Virus record (IMG/VR): IMGVR_UViG_3300050020_000068
Coordinates: 1-27,357 of that record
Origin: a virus
Direction: 5' to 3' (one strand)
Length of the DNA: 27,357 nucleotides
The notes below the pieces were generated by a model. It was not told the origin of the DNA. It saw nothing but the letters and a program-made list of their open reading frames with translations, and did not search any database. Shown piece after piece: positions 21,063-26,667 of the stretch (its first letter is position 1; the number at the start of each line of letters is the position of its first letter). A program made the position numbers and the translations under genes.

Positions 21063-21085
21063 GTTATCTCCTGGGGAGGGACTTG
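21055..21085. repeat. 31-bp direct repeat covering the ribosome-binding site and start of the RNA ligase gene
   Basis: An identical copy lies at 21415-21445, over the ribosome-binding site and start of the zinc-ribbon gene 21099-21422. The repeat holds AGGAG, ATAAC, ATG and the codons for Met-Ser plus part of the next. The copies are 360 bp apart, so recombination between them would remove or duplicate exactly one gene. Confidence 0.8.
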
Positions 21086-21098
21086 GCGGGATCGGTTT

Positions 21099-21422
21099 TC
21101 ACTTTGCCGCCATCTTCGGAATAGAAATCCCCGCCGCCGCAAATTCATCCGCTCTTGGCTTTCGCTTGTAGTCGCAATCTCGGCAACACATCATCGAGTA
21201 TTCACGAGGGTACGTCGCGGATATTTCTACGATGTGATCGCCGCCATTGAGACAATCGGCCTTCTCGGGGTAATAGTGATACGATATGCTCGTCGTGAAT
21301 ATGAAAGACTTTTCGCATTCGGAGCATTCCATTTCGTGCCGCTGATCTTCCTCGTACCCAAAGCCGTTATCGTGGCAAACCTCTTGCTCGGCTTCGCAGT
21401 ACGGGCATTCTAAATCGCTCAT
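21099..21422 (-). CDS. Zinc-ribbon protein (107 aa)
   Basis: Start at ATG 21422 (MSDLECPYCEAEQEVCHDNG) with AGGAG six bases upstream; the longer frame to 21530 overlaps the previous gene. CPYC at 6-9 and CSEC near 32-35 form a zinc ribbon, and MCCRDCDYKRK near 82 may form a second site. Small zinc ribbons of this style (CPYCxxxxxV...HECxxCxKxF) are common in phage early regions; the general role is nucleic-acid or protein binding. The gene sits between two copies of a 31-bp start-region repeat. Confidence 0.78.
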   Translation of the reverse strand: MSDLECPYCEAEQEVCHDNGFGYEEDQRHEMECSECEKSFIFTTSISYHYYPEKADCLNGGDHIVEISATYPREYSMMCCRDCDYKRKPRADEFAAAGISIPKMAAK

Positions 21423-21445
21423 GTTATCTCCTGGGGAGGGACTTG
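21415..21445. repeat. 31-bp direct repeat, copy at the zinc-ribbon gene start
   Basis: Identical to 21055-21085. It covers AGGAG and the ATG of the 107-aa gene and the last codons of the preceding gene. Confidence 0.8.
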
Positions 21446-21630
21446 ACGGAGGCTTTGAAGTAGGCATCCTCGGGGAAAACGCCCGGCCCTTTCGGGTACG
21501 GGACTGGGGCGTTTGGGCAATTCGGGTCATGCTCTGACCAAATAAAATCGTCGTTGACTTTGATGTTATCGCAGTAAAAACATTCGGTCATGATCCGTAC
21601 CCCTGCTTTGAAGTGGGGGGAACGGGTCAT
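21424..21630 (-). CDS. Small Cys-containing protein (68 or 55 aa)
   Basis: The ATG at 21630 overlaps the preceding stop (ATGA). A second ATG at 21591 (MTECFYCDNIKVNDDFIWSE) with GGGG upstream is equally plausible and gives 55 aa. The part after that second Met has CFYC followed by HDPNCPNAP, four possible zinc ligands with His, and a Pro-rich middle (PVPYPKGPGVFPEDAYF). Function is unknown. Confidence 0.62.
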   Translation of the reverse strand: MTRSPHFKAGVRIMTECFYCDNIKVNDDFIWSEHDPNCPNAPVPYPKGPGVFPEDAYFKASVKSLPRR

Positions 21631-22091
21631 ACGGCCACCAATTTATCATGCTTGGACGCAATTCCCCGCGCCTTCTTTATTTCCAGGTACCGTCCGTAGG
21701 CTTCGCTTTTCGGCTGCGTCTGACCCAGCCCCTTGCACCAATGATCGTTTCTCAGGAGTACCCGGCACATTCGCCGCCACGACGGGGCCCAGCACTTAGC
21801 CTCTAGCTCTGGCGGGGCTTCCTCGGGGATTGAAGTGTAGCCGTCCTGACTGATAGACTCCCGCAGAAGTTCCATTTCGGGAGGAGCGACCGCGTTGGGG
21901 TTATAATCGTTAGCTGTTACGGACTCGGACTTGACCCAAACAACCAGGTCAACAGGCTCCCCCTTCATCGGGCTGACTTTGTGAAGCTCCCGGCGGACCT
22001 GGTTTAAGACTTCAATGCGCTCATCATCTCCCATCGCTTCAATCTCTTTCGTGATCGAAACGAGAGCCTTCCAAATCTTTTCTTTGTTCAT
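21627..22091 (-). CDS. ParB-like fragment joined to a DUF3440-like C-terminal segment (IbrB/IbrA-like remnant?)
   Basis: A 154-aa protein from ATG 22091 (MNKEKIWKALVSITKEIEAM), with AGGGGG upstream; a GTG at 22127 overlapping the previous stop is an alternative. Residues ~45-86 match the opening of ParB/sulfiredoxin-like nuclease domains (VKSESVTANDYNPN, then EMELLRESISQDGYT). The expected catalytic continuation is missing. Instead residues ~87-142 (IPEEAPPELE, SWRRMCRVLLRNDHWCKGLG, QTQPKSEAYGRYLE) resemble the C-terminus of DUF3440/PAPS-reductase-like proteins. These two families occur together as IbrB and IbrA. It looks like an in-frame deletion product or a reduced fusion that has been kept. 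Confidence 0.65.
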   Translation of the reverse strand: MNKEKIWKALVSITKEIEAMGDDERIEVLNQVRRELHKVSPMKGEPVDLVVWVKSESVTANDYNPNAVAPPEMELLRESISQDGYTSIPEEAPPELEAKCWAPSWRRMCRVLLRNDHWCKGLGQTQPKSEAYGRYLEIKKARGIASKHDKLVAV

Positions 22092-22123
22092 TACTCCCCC
22101 TGTCGCTTTAGGCGATGAGAAAT

Positions 22124-22420
22124 TCACTTGCCTTTAACCGCCATTCTTCCGCACACAACCCAAGCGATATTGTCGGGGATAGTCACCTTGTCGGAGTAGT
22201 CGTCATCCGCGTTAGTGGCCTCGACCTTCTCATATTTCTTGTTTCCCTTCACCGCGTTATTGATTCGCCAAATCCCAGGATCGGCATAGACGATACTCAA
22301 CACGGTCCCGTCACTGAACACGAGAAAATCCCCCTCGCCGTCGTGCGCCTCAAACTCCTCCGTAATGTCGCCTTCAATCTCAATCAAGTCATCGCTTGAA
22401 CCGTAAACAGTAACGCTCAT
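22124..22420 (-). CDS. Conserved small phage protein (98 aa)
   Basis: Start at ATG 22420 (MSVTVYGSSDDLIEIEGDIT) with GGGAGG eight bases upstream; the longer frame to 22438 is not needed. The layout is acidic N-terminus, LVFSDGTVLSIVYADPGIWR, then YSDKVTIPDNIAWVVCG. It is a small beta-rich protein type that recurs in phage and bacterial genomes as 'hypothetical'. I know of no assigned function. Confidence 0.75.
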   Translation of the reverse strand: MSVTVYGSSDDLIEIEGDITEEFEAHDGEGDFLVFSDGTVLSIVYADPGIWRINNAVKGNKKYEKVEATNADDDYSDKVTIPDNIAWVVCGRMAVKGK

Positions 22421-22422
22421 TT

Positions 22423-22875
22423 TCAATGCCTCCCACAATTATCCGCATCGTCCATAAATCCTTTCGTGTACGATTCTCCGCACACGCTACAGCGGCCCTT
22501 GAACTTCACTTGAACGGCCTCTAAATGCGCCTTGTAAGCCCCGTAGTGACTCGGAGCCGTCGAAAGGTCAAAGTCCTTCCCCGAGTCTTTAAGCCAGCCT
22601 AGAAGGGCTATAGCGCGGTCTAACTGGCCTCCGTGAACACCGACCGCAGTAAGCAACTCCCCCGCGTAAATCATCCCCCTCGCTCCGTGGCTTTTCGTCC
22701 ACGCTGCCCCAAGTCCTTTAAGTCTCTTGTAGGCCGTGACGACTTCCGTCATGTCTCGCGCAAGGGGCGGGAGATTGTCCGGCTTCAACGTCAAAGAATC
22801 CTCGATCTTGTCATGAGTGATTGAAAGCGATGAACGGCACACCGGACAGTCTTTCAAATGAAGAGTCTCGGTCAT
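22423..22875 (-). CDS. Protein with two Cys pairs, putative zinc finger (150 aa)
   Basis: It starts MTETLHLKDCPVCRSSLSIT and ends CSVCGESYTKGFMDDADNCG. The CPVC pair at 10-13 and CSVCG near 130 lie far apart and probably belong to two sites, or come together in the fold, with C147 as an extra ligand. The middle is helical (EVVTAYKRLKGLGAAW; GELLTAVGVHGGQLDRAIAL). The ATG is one base past the stop of the basic 51-aa gene. Function unknown. Confidence 0.7.
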   Translation of the reverse strand: MTETLHLKDCPVCRSSLSITHDKIEDSLTLKPDNLPPLARDMTEVVTAYKRLKGLGAAWTKSHGARGMIYAGELLTAVGVHGGQLDRAIALLGWLKDSGKDFDLSTAPSHYGAYKAHLEAVQVKFKGRCSVCGESYTKGFMDDADNCGRH

Positions 22876-22876
22876 G

Positions 22877-23032
22877 TCAGTATTTGTGTTCGATGCCGGA
22901 AGCGTAGCGAGAGTAAACCGTCCCAGGCTTCCATGCCGACTTCTTTGAGCGCGGCCACTTTTTAATCTTCGATCCTGTGTTCTTCCTCTGAACGCTTGCG
23001 ACGAAGGCGCGTGACATCGTTCTCGCTTTCAT
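22877..23032 (-). CDS. Small basic protein (51 aa)
   Basis: Start at ATG 23032 (MKARTMSRAFVASVQRKNTG); an in-frame TTG or GTG just upstream is possible. It is very basic (GSKIKKWPRSKKSAWKPG) and probably binds nucleic acid. It has no Cys pairs. A weak promoter and an inverted repeat lie just before it (23054-23089). The stop is one base before the next ATG. Confidence 0.58.
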   Translation of the reverse strand: MKARTMSRAFVASVQRKNTGSKIKKWPRSKKSAWKPGTVYSRYASGIEHKY

Positions 23033-23053
23033 TTTTGGGCGCACCAATCCTAT

Positions 23054-23089
23054 ATAAGAGTTTAATGTAAGGTTGCTGTTAAACAACCT
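23054..23089 (-). promoter_or_regulatory. Possible promoter with overlapping inverted repeat
   Basis: TTAACAGC (23082-23075) resembles the TTGACAGC block of the strong promoters. TCTTAT (23059-23054) lies 17 bases on and is a poor -10; TATATA follows at a wrong distance. An inverted repeat, AGGTTG/CAACCT (23070-23075 and 23084-23089), covers the -35. It may be a regulated weak promoter. A small TCCCG-GCAA-CGGGA hairpin lies further upstream near 23103-23116. Confidence 0.35.
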
Positions 23090-23130
23090 CTTACGTCCTT
23101 CCCGTTGCCGGGAGATAATTCCTGTTTGAC

Positions 23131-23214
23131 TTAGGCGTTAACGAACGAAGCTAAGTTTTTGAAAGGGACTAAGACTAGAGTAACGTCCGGAAGATCGTTA
23201 GCCTGTCTGTTCAC
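23131..23214 (-). CDS. Possible 27-aa small protein
   Basis: It runs MNRQANDLPDVTLVLVPFKN then LASFVNA. The GTG at 23214 overlaps the stop of the 57-aa gene (GTGA), the same coupling used across the window. It has a short hydrophobic centre (VTLVLVPF). Too short for family assignment. Confidence 0.35.
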   Translation of the reverse strand: MNRQANDLPDVTLVLVPFKNLASFVNA

Positions 23215-23384
23215 TGGATTTTATCGTCAGCTTTCAATACGGTGTTATCGTTCACCGCTTCCAATTTTACAGCAACCTCACCACACGTTGCACTCCTGCA
23301 TTGCGCGTTCATTTGTAAACCGATGCGATTTCTCTGCGGATCGGTAAAATCGTCTCTTAGAATGTCGGATAATTCGCGGTCCAT
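23211..23384 (-). CDS. Hypothetical 57-aa protein
   Basis: Start at ATG 23384 (MDRELSDILRDDFTDPQRNR) with GAAGAG upstream; a longer TTG-started frame is unlikely. It is acidic at first, then has two Cys (NAQCRSATCGEVAVKLE) and ends VLKADDKIQ. It lies in the cluster of very small genes behind the promoter 23552-23580. Not recognised. Confidence 0.6.
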   Translation of the reverse strand: MDRELSDILRDDFTDPQRNRIGLQMNAQCRSATCGEVAVKLEAVNDNTVLKADDKIQ

Positions 23385-23398
23385 TTTTTTGCTTCTCT

Positions 23399-23452
23399 TC
23401 AATGCGGATACTTCCCGCAATCACATCTTGGACCGACGGACATATCTCTCAT
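23399..23452 (-). CDS. Possible 17-aa Cys peptide
   Basis: The protein is MRDMSVGPRCDCGKYPH. The CDCG motif recalls the CxC motifs of other tiny proteins here. There is no clear ribosome-binding site. It is listed because it fills the gap between two small genes and shares the Cys pattern; it may not be real. Confidence 0.22.
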   Translation of the reverse strand: MRDMSVGPRCDCGKYPH

Positions 23453-23455
23453 AAA

Positions 23456-23536
23456 TTAAATGCCGCCCTCTCCGGGGCCATCGGTTGCGAAGCCCAGGGC
23501 CGCGCTAGAGAGGACGGGTAAAGTATTTTCTTTCAT
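23456..23536 (-). CDS. Possible 26-aa peptide in a structured leader
   Basis: It runs MKENTLPVLSSAALGFATDG then PGEGGI. The ATG lies about ten bases past the expected transcription start and sits at the edge of an 11-bp stem. The region folds strongly, so this may be a leader RNA rather than a gene. Confidence 0.3.
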   Translation of the reverse strand: MKENTLPVLSSAALGFATDGPGEGGI

Positions 23537-23546
23537 GGGCTTCGCA
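23486..23546 (-). promoter_or_regulatory. 11-bp inverted repeat at the start of a transcript
   Basis: Perfect arms (23486-23496 and 23536-23546, sequence TGCGAAGCCCA and its complement) enclose 39 bases. The first arm in the transcript begins almost at the expected start of RNA from the promoter 23552-23580. CCTCTC inside the loop can pair with GAGAGG beyond the second arm, which would make a pseudoknot. Confidence 0.5.
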
Positions 23547-23551
23547 TGAAC

Positions 23552-23580
23552 AATATAGCAAGTAGTCAAATCTTTGTCAA
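23552..23580 (-). promoter_or_regulatory. Strong sigma70-type promoter for the small-gene cluster
   Basis: The -35 element is TTGACA (23580-23575), the spacer is 17 bases and the -10 is TATATT (23557-23552). It lies just after the small lipoprotein gene. Unlike the other strong promoters it lacks GC after TTGACA, and an 11-bp stem begins at the expected start. An ATG four bases past the -10 opens only MRSP before a stop that overlaps the next ATG. Confidence 0.72.
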
Positions 23581-23598
23581 CAAATTGTTTCAAAACCG

Positions 23599-23745
23599 TT
23601 ACGGCTCGGGCCAAAAAAAATAACCCTTCTCTCTACACGCTACATGGACTCCGTGAAAATCTCTACAGTCCGTCGGAGAGACAGGGATACCATGGAAGCG
23701 TTCGGCGCAACCGGAGAGAAGGGCGGCGAGAATCGATACCCTCAT
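23599..23745 (-). CDS. Small lipoprotein (48 aa)
   Basis: It starts MRVSILAALLSGCAERFHGI and ends EKGYFFWPEP. The N-terminus is short and basic, then hydrophobic, with lipobox LLSG|C (C13). The mature peptide is about 36 residues with two more Cys, which could pair. The ATG overlaps the stop of the previous gene (ATGA). Candidates by size are an Rz1-like outer spanin or a superinfection-exclusion lipoprotein; the low Pro content argues against a classical Rz1. It is one of two lipobox proteins in the window. Confidence 0.62.
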   Translation of the reverse strand: MRVSILAALLSGCAERFHGIPVSPTDCRDFHGVHVACREKGYFFWPEP

Positions 23746-24125
23746 TTCTCCATCGCCTTTCGTGCGCCGAAACCGGATATCCTTCTCGCCGCGAATATCC
23801 CCTTAGTCAGTTCCAGGGAGTCGCGCAACCGGACGATATCCCTAACGGAAACCTTGACGAGAATGTCCCTCTCTTTAGCGGACAGGTCCGCGTTCTTCGG
23901 TTCCTCGCGGACGGCTAATGCGGCCTTCGCGGTTTCTCCGGTCAAGAAAAAATCGCAATCAACGAGTTGCATACCGGCGGCATACTCGGCGCGAATCGCC
24001 TTATCAATATCGCCGGATATTAGCACCGGATCGTCCGGCATTTCTGATTTCGCGTAAGTGAATAAGGCTTCGCGCTGGACGGACGTTGACGCCAGCCACG
24101 CGGGGAAATCTTGTCCTTCGTTCAT
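23742..24125 (-). CDS. Hypothetical protein (127 aa)
   Basis: It starts MNEGQDFPAWLASTSVQREA, with the ATG overlapping the zinc-finger stop (ATGA). The middle (PVLISGDIDKAIRAEYAAGM, then DCDFFLTGETAKAALAVREE) and a helical end (VRDIVRLRDSLELTKGIFAA) suggest an alpha-beta fold. No motif is recognised. It is encoded between the DUF3268 zinc-finger and the small lipoprotein. Confidence 0.65.
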   Translation of the reverse strand: MNEGQDFPAWLASTSVQREALFTYAKSEMPDDPVLISGDIDKAIRAEYAAGMQLVDCDFFLTGETAKAALAVREEPKNADLSAKERDILVKVSVRDIVRLRDSLELTKGIFAARRISGFGARKAMEK

Positions 24126-24517
24126 ACCATCCTCGATTCGACATACGGCTTACACGCACGCACAACCTTCTCGCAAGTCTCAACGTCCATCATCCCGATA
24201 TGGCAATCCTTCGCCGGGATTCCAAGCTGTTTCGCCAGCCACGCATACCCCGATCCTCGCGCCCGACCCTTGGAGCATTTGTCAATTCTGAGCTTCGCCT
24301 TCCAAAGCGCATCGAACAGGCGATGGGCCGCGCTCTTGGCCTTTCTTAGTTCTGCGTTCGCCATGCGCCCTAACGGCTTCTTCGTGTTGGGGTGGCATCC
24401 GACGTAAGAATCACATTGAGGGAACCGAGAGCATACCCAAGACCAACCGTATGACCTTGCGTAAATCACGCCACTATCAACGCACTCGGCGGGAGATTCG
24501 CAGTAGGGACAATTCAT
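24122..24517 (-). CDS. DUF3268 zinc-finger protein
   Basis: A 131-aa protein that matches the phage/bacterial DUF3268 zinc-finger family along its length. CPYCESPAECVDSGVIYARS opens the first metal site, WVCSRFPQCDSYVGCH follows, and then the family's PLGRMANAELRKAKSAAHRLFDALW. AYAWLAKQLGIPAKDCHIG and the closing CEKVVRAC complete the match. The role is unknown, but the family recurs in phage early regions and probably binds nucleic acid. The start overlaps the stop of the small membrane gene (ATGA). Confidence 0.85.
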   Translation of the reverse strand: MNCPYCESPAECVDSGVIYARSYGWSWVCSRFPQCDSYVGCHPNTKKPLGRMANAELRKAKSAAHRLFDALWKAKLRIDKCSKGRARGSGYAWLAKQLGIPAKDCHIGMMDVETCEKVVRACKPYVESRMV

Positions 24518-24633
24518 GCCGCCGCCAGGAACAGGACAATCAACACCAGGGCAACGGCCAGCCCGGCTACGTCAAGCCAGTTGGTCTGCTCGGATTCGAT
24601 TGCGGCTTCAAAGGCTTTGGCGGCTTCGTTCAT
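24514..24633 (-). CDS. Small single-pass membrane protein (39 aa)
   Basis: Start at ATG 24633 (MNEAAKAFEAAIESEQTNWL) with GGGAAAG upstream. A helical, mildly acidic N-terminus is followed by one transmembrane segment (DVAGLAVALVLIVLFLAAA) ending the protein: a tail-anchored layout. The longer frame to 24750 overlaps the ERF gene and is rejected. Role unknown; a regulatory or holin-like peptide is possible. Confidence 0.65.
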   Translation of the reverse strand: MNEAAKAFEAAIESEQTNWLDVAGLAVALVLIVLFLAAA

Positions 24634-24643
24634 GTTCTTTCCC

Positions 24644-24670
24644 GCCTGGGTTATTACGCTCTGCCCAGGC
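24644..24670 (-). promoter_or_regulatory. Intergenic hairpin before the small membrane gene
   Basis: Seven-base arms (GCCTGGG and CCCAGGC) enclose a 13-base loop between the ERF stop and the ribosome-binding site of the 39-aa gene. No T run follows, so it is not an obvious terminator; it might affect RNA stability or translation. Confidence 0.35.
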
Positions 24671-24686
24671 TCAGAGGGGGGAACGG

Positions 24687-25469
24687 CTAGAACTGGTCCG
24701 ATACTGTCATGATGGGCTCGGGGTCCGGCTGAGAGTCGGGGACTTCCCACTTTACATAAAATGCGTTCTTGTAGTTCCCCTTAACCTTGTACCCGATGGC
24801 GAGGGCGCGGTTGTCGTCCCGCGCCGTGATGGCAAGTAGCCCCTGCCCCTCGTCCAGCGTCGAGACTCGCGTATCGTCTATCACGATATCCCAAGCCTGA
24901 ACCATGTCGCCTTTCTTGTTCTTGACGGTCCTCTCCGTGACTTCGGAAGGGATTCCGATAAGAACCTCTACCGCGTCAGTGTTAACGGTCGCGCCCTGAG
25001 CGGCAGCGCGGGATTCCTGGCTCGGTGTCTTGGCCTCTGCCTTGGGCTTGTAGGTCTTGGCGTCTCCGTCGTTCTCCCCAGCAACAGGGATAGCGAACGT
25101 CTGGAAGCAAGCGTACTTGTAGGCCGCGCTCATGGCCTTGTTAGTCGCCTTGTCGCCGCTGTCCATCGCCTCTCCAAACGTGCGGACGGTGTGCTTTGAA
25201 AAGTCCTCGGAGGAAACGAAATCGAATTCCGCTTCGACGGTGACGGCGAAAAGCATACCTCCCTTCTGAGTCTGCCTCTCCGTCATGGTCCGCGCCAGCA
25301 TCCTCGGCATGATACAAACGCCGTGAGTCGCCAGGAGCGGGGCTAGGGCTTGGTATACATCGTCGATTCCGCGAAAGGCGTACCCCTGCGCTTGGTTCTT
25401 GTGACTCTTGGTAATGCCCGTCTTGTTAAGGTCTTTTTGAATGGCGTTTATCGCCGCGTATATTTTCAC
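24687..25469 (-). CDS. ERF-family single-strand annealing recombinase
   Basis: A 260-aa protein. I take GTG 25469 (MKIYAAINAIQKDLNKTGIT) as the start, with GGGGG eight bases before; a longer frame to 25505 overlaps the winged-helix gene. The N-terminal ~150 residues show the ERF pattern: YAFRGIDDVYQALAPLLATH, then MTERQTQKGGMLFAVTVEAE, GEAMDSGDKATNKAMSAAYK and YACFQTFAIP. These proteins form rings on single-stranded DNA and pair complementary strands in phage recombination and repair. The C-terminal ~100 residues (from PKAEAKTPSQESRAAAQG) are a linker plus a beta-rich domain that may bind an SSB-like partner or DNA. No exonuclease or SSB gene is seen in the window. Confidence 0.9.
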   Translation of the reverse strand: MKIYAAINAIQKDLNKTGITKSHKNQAQGYAFRGIDDVYQALAPLLATHGVCIMPRMLARTMTERQTQKGGMLFAVTVEAEFDFVSSEDFSKHTVRTFGEAMDSGDKATNKAMSAAYKYACFQTFAIPVAGENDGDAKTYKPKAEAKTPSQESRAAAQGATVNTDAVEVLIGIPSEVTERTVKNKKGDMVQAWDIVIDDTRVSTLDEGQGLLAITARDDNRALAIGYKVKGNYKNAFYVKWEVPDSQPDPEPIMTVSDQF

Positions 25470-25477
25470 GATTCCCC

Positions 25478-25711
25478 CTATACCTTCATGAACTGCTGTT
25501 CCCATCTGTAGTCACTCTGCGGCGTGAGCATCCAGGCCGTGAACTTCTTGCCCTTAACCGGGACCGATACGACTAGCCCCTCTTTTTTTAGCTCCCTTAG
25601 TCTTGCCGAAGCCGCCGCTTGACTTACCCCGTCTAAATCAAGATGATGTAACGGCAAAGGCAAGTCGGCCAAAGCAAGGCGGCGAAGAATCTTCTGTCTA
25701 GCGGTCTCCAC
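25478..25711 (-). CDS. Winged helix-turn-helix DNA-binding protein
   Basis: A 77-aa protein starting at GTG 25711 (METARQKILRRLALADLPLP) with GGGGG upstream. The helix-turn-helix lies at about residues 20-50 (HLDLDGVSQAAASARLRELK), followed by the wing GLVVSVPVKGKKFTAWML, the classical order of small winged-helix regulators. It overlaps the 48-aa gene before it by 14 bases and is directly upstream of ERF, so it may regulate the early genes. The DNA target is unknown. Confidence 0.72.
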   Translation of the reverse strand: METARQKILRRLALADLPLPLHHLDLDGVSQAAASARLRELKKEGLVVSVPVKGKKFTAWMLTPQSDYRWEQQFMKV

Positions 25712-25844
25712 GGATCACCCCCGCAATCTCCTCTTTCAACGCGGCGACCTGTTCCGTCAAGGCGGCGATTAACAACCTCTGGCGGTCGCACAAACGGGCC
25801 AGGACGCAAACCTCGCATTTACAGTCAGCATCAGCGTCGGTCAT
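25698..25844 (-). CDS. Small Cys protein with helix (48 aa)
   Basis: It begins MTDADADCKCEVCVLARLCD and continues into an amphipathic helix (LTEQVAALKEEIAGVIRGDR). The CKCEVC plus one more Cys may bind a metal ion. The ATG overlaps the preceding stop (ATGA), supporting the frame. Not recognised. Confidence 0.6.
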   Translation of the reverse strand: MTDADADCKCEVCVLARLCDRQRLLIAALTEQVAALKEEIAGVIRGDR

Positions 25845-26035
25845 AACTCAATCTCGATTCCCGCCCTGATTAGAGCGGAAGCCAGTTCTTTGCGGGCCAT
25901 GACGTAAGCGTCTATCTCCTGCCCGGCAAAGTCCTCAATGATTCGATCCGCTCCGTAGTTCGTGAAGTAGTAATCGAACCCCTCGGAGTCAATCTTTGCC
26001 GCCAAGTCCTCGCACTGTTCTTTCGTCAGTTCCAT
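25841..26035 (-). CDS. Hypothetical 64-aa acidic helical protein
   Basis: It starts MELTKEQCEDLAAKIDSEGF and ends ELASALIRAGIEIEL. The pattern with KI-x-x-EGFDYYFTNY and two helices is typical of small conserved phage proteins; I know of no function. Its ATG directly follows the previous stop (TAAATG), and its stop overlaps the next ATG. Confidence 0.7.
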   Translation of the reverse strand: MELTKEQCEDLAAKIDSEGFDYYFTNYGADRIIEDFAGQEIDAYVMARKELASALIRAGIEIEL

Positions 26036-26374
26036 TTACCTATCCTCCCGGCACTCTCTGGCGTGTTCGCGGGCGTCCTCTTGGCACGACGCGGCATCCT
26101 CGGAAGCCTGTTCCATAACATCGTCTAGAACGGCGTCCAGTATCTTGCCGTCTGAGTCCTCAATTTCGGTCCCCGTCGTCTTGTCGAATATTTTGTAATC
26201 GACGATATCCCCTCCCTCGGCAGGGTAGCCGGGGTCGCCGTTGGACAAGTACATCACGGCGGGATAAAAGCGGGAGATTTCCCCGACCACGCGGATAGTG
26301 ATTCCGTCCTCGTCTCCGTCGTAGTACGTCACCTCTACGTCAAAGCCGTGGTTTCGGTTTCTCATGGGAGTCAC
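26036..26374 (-). CDS. Hypothetical acidic protein (112 aa)
   Basis: I start it at GTG 26374 (MTPMRNRNHGFDVEVTYYDG) because it overlaps the previous stop (GTGA) and has GGAGG eight bases upstream; an ATG three codons later is an alternative. A beta-rich half (GITIRVVGEISRFYPAVMYL) is followed by a very acidic helical tail with Cys (SEDAASCQEDAREHARECRE). The acidic tail might mimic DNA, but nothing proves this. Confidence 0.68.
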   Translation of the reverse strand: MTPMRNRNHGFDVEVTYYDGDEDGITIRVVGEISRFYPAVMYLSNGDPGYPAEGGDIVDYKIFDKTTGTEIEDSDGKILDAVLDDVMEQASEDAASCQEDAREHARECREDR

Positions 26375-26667
26375 TTGGAATCCTCCAAAGCCTTGCGGGC
26401 GGTTTCCTGGCACCAAGAGAACATCCGCTCTTGAAATGCGAGCTTCCCTGATTCAAGCAAGGCGTTGGTAATTACTCCTGTCTCCACGTTGCCCTGCGCG
26501 ATATCATTTAGCTTCTCGCGCAAGGCTGTATACTTGTGCCCCAGTTCTACCAAGGCGTCGGAAACAAGTTTGTTCGCCTCCACAAGCGTATCGTTTTCCG
26601 TCTTGACCCGCGCCAGTTCTTCGGTAAGCTCTTTGAGAGTCGGCGTGATAGTATGCTCGGGAGTCAT
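26371..26667 (-). CDS. Coiled-coil protein (98 aa)
   Basis: Start at ATG 26667 (MTPEHTITPTLKELTEELAR), which overlaps the previous stop (ATGA); the longer frame to 26781 is rejected. Heptad leucines run through TLKELTEELARVKTENDTLVEANKLV-like segments (residues ~9-60), then a helical end (LAFQERMFSWCQETARKALE). Probably a parallel coiled-coil dimer of unknown role. Confidence 0.7.
   Translation of the reverse strand: MTPEHTITPTLKELTEELARVKTENDTLVEANKLVSDALVELGHKYTALREKLNDIAQGNVETGVITNALLESGKLAFQERMFSWCQETARKALEDSK

Noticed and set aside
20892-21413. 173-codon plus-strand open frame with hydrophobic end
   Set aside because: Antisense to the RNA ligase and zinc-ribbon genes, whose motifs and ribosome-binding sites are clear.
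23103-23116. TCCCG-GCAA-CGGGA mini hairpin as a terminator
   Set aside because: Only five base pairs and no T run after it on the minus strand.
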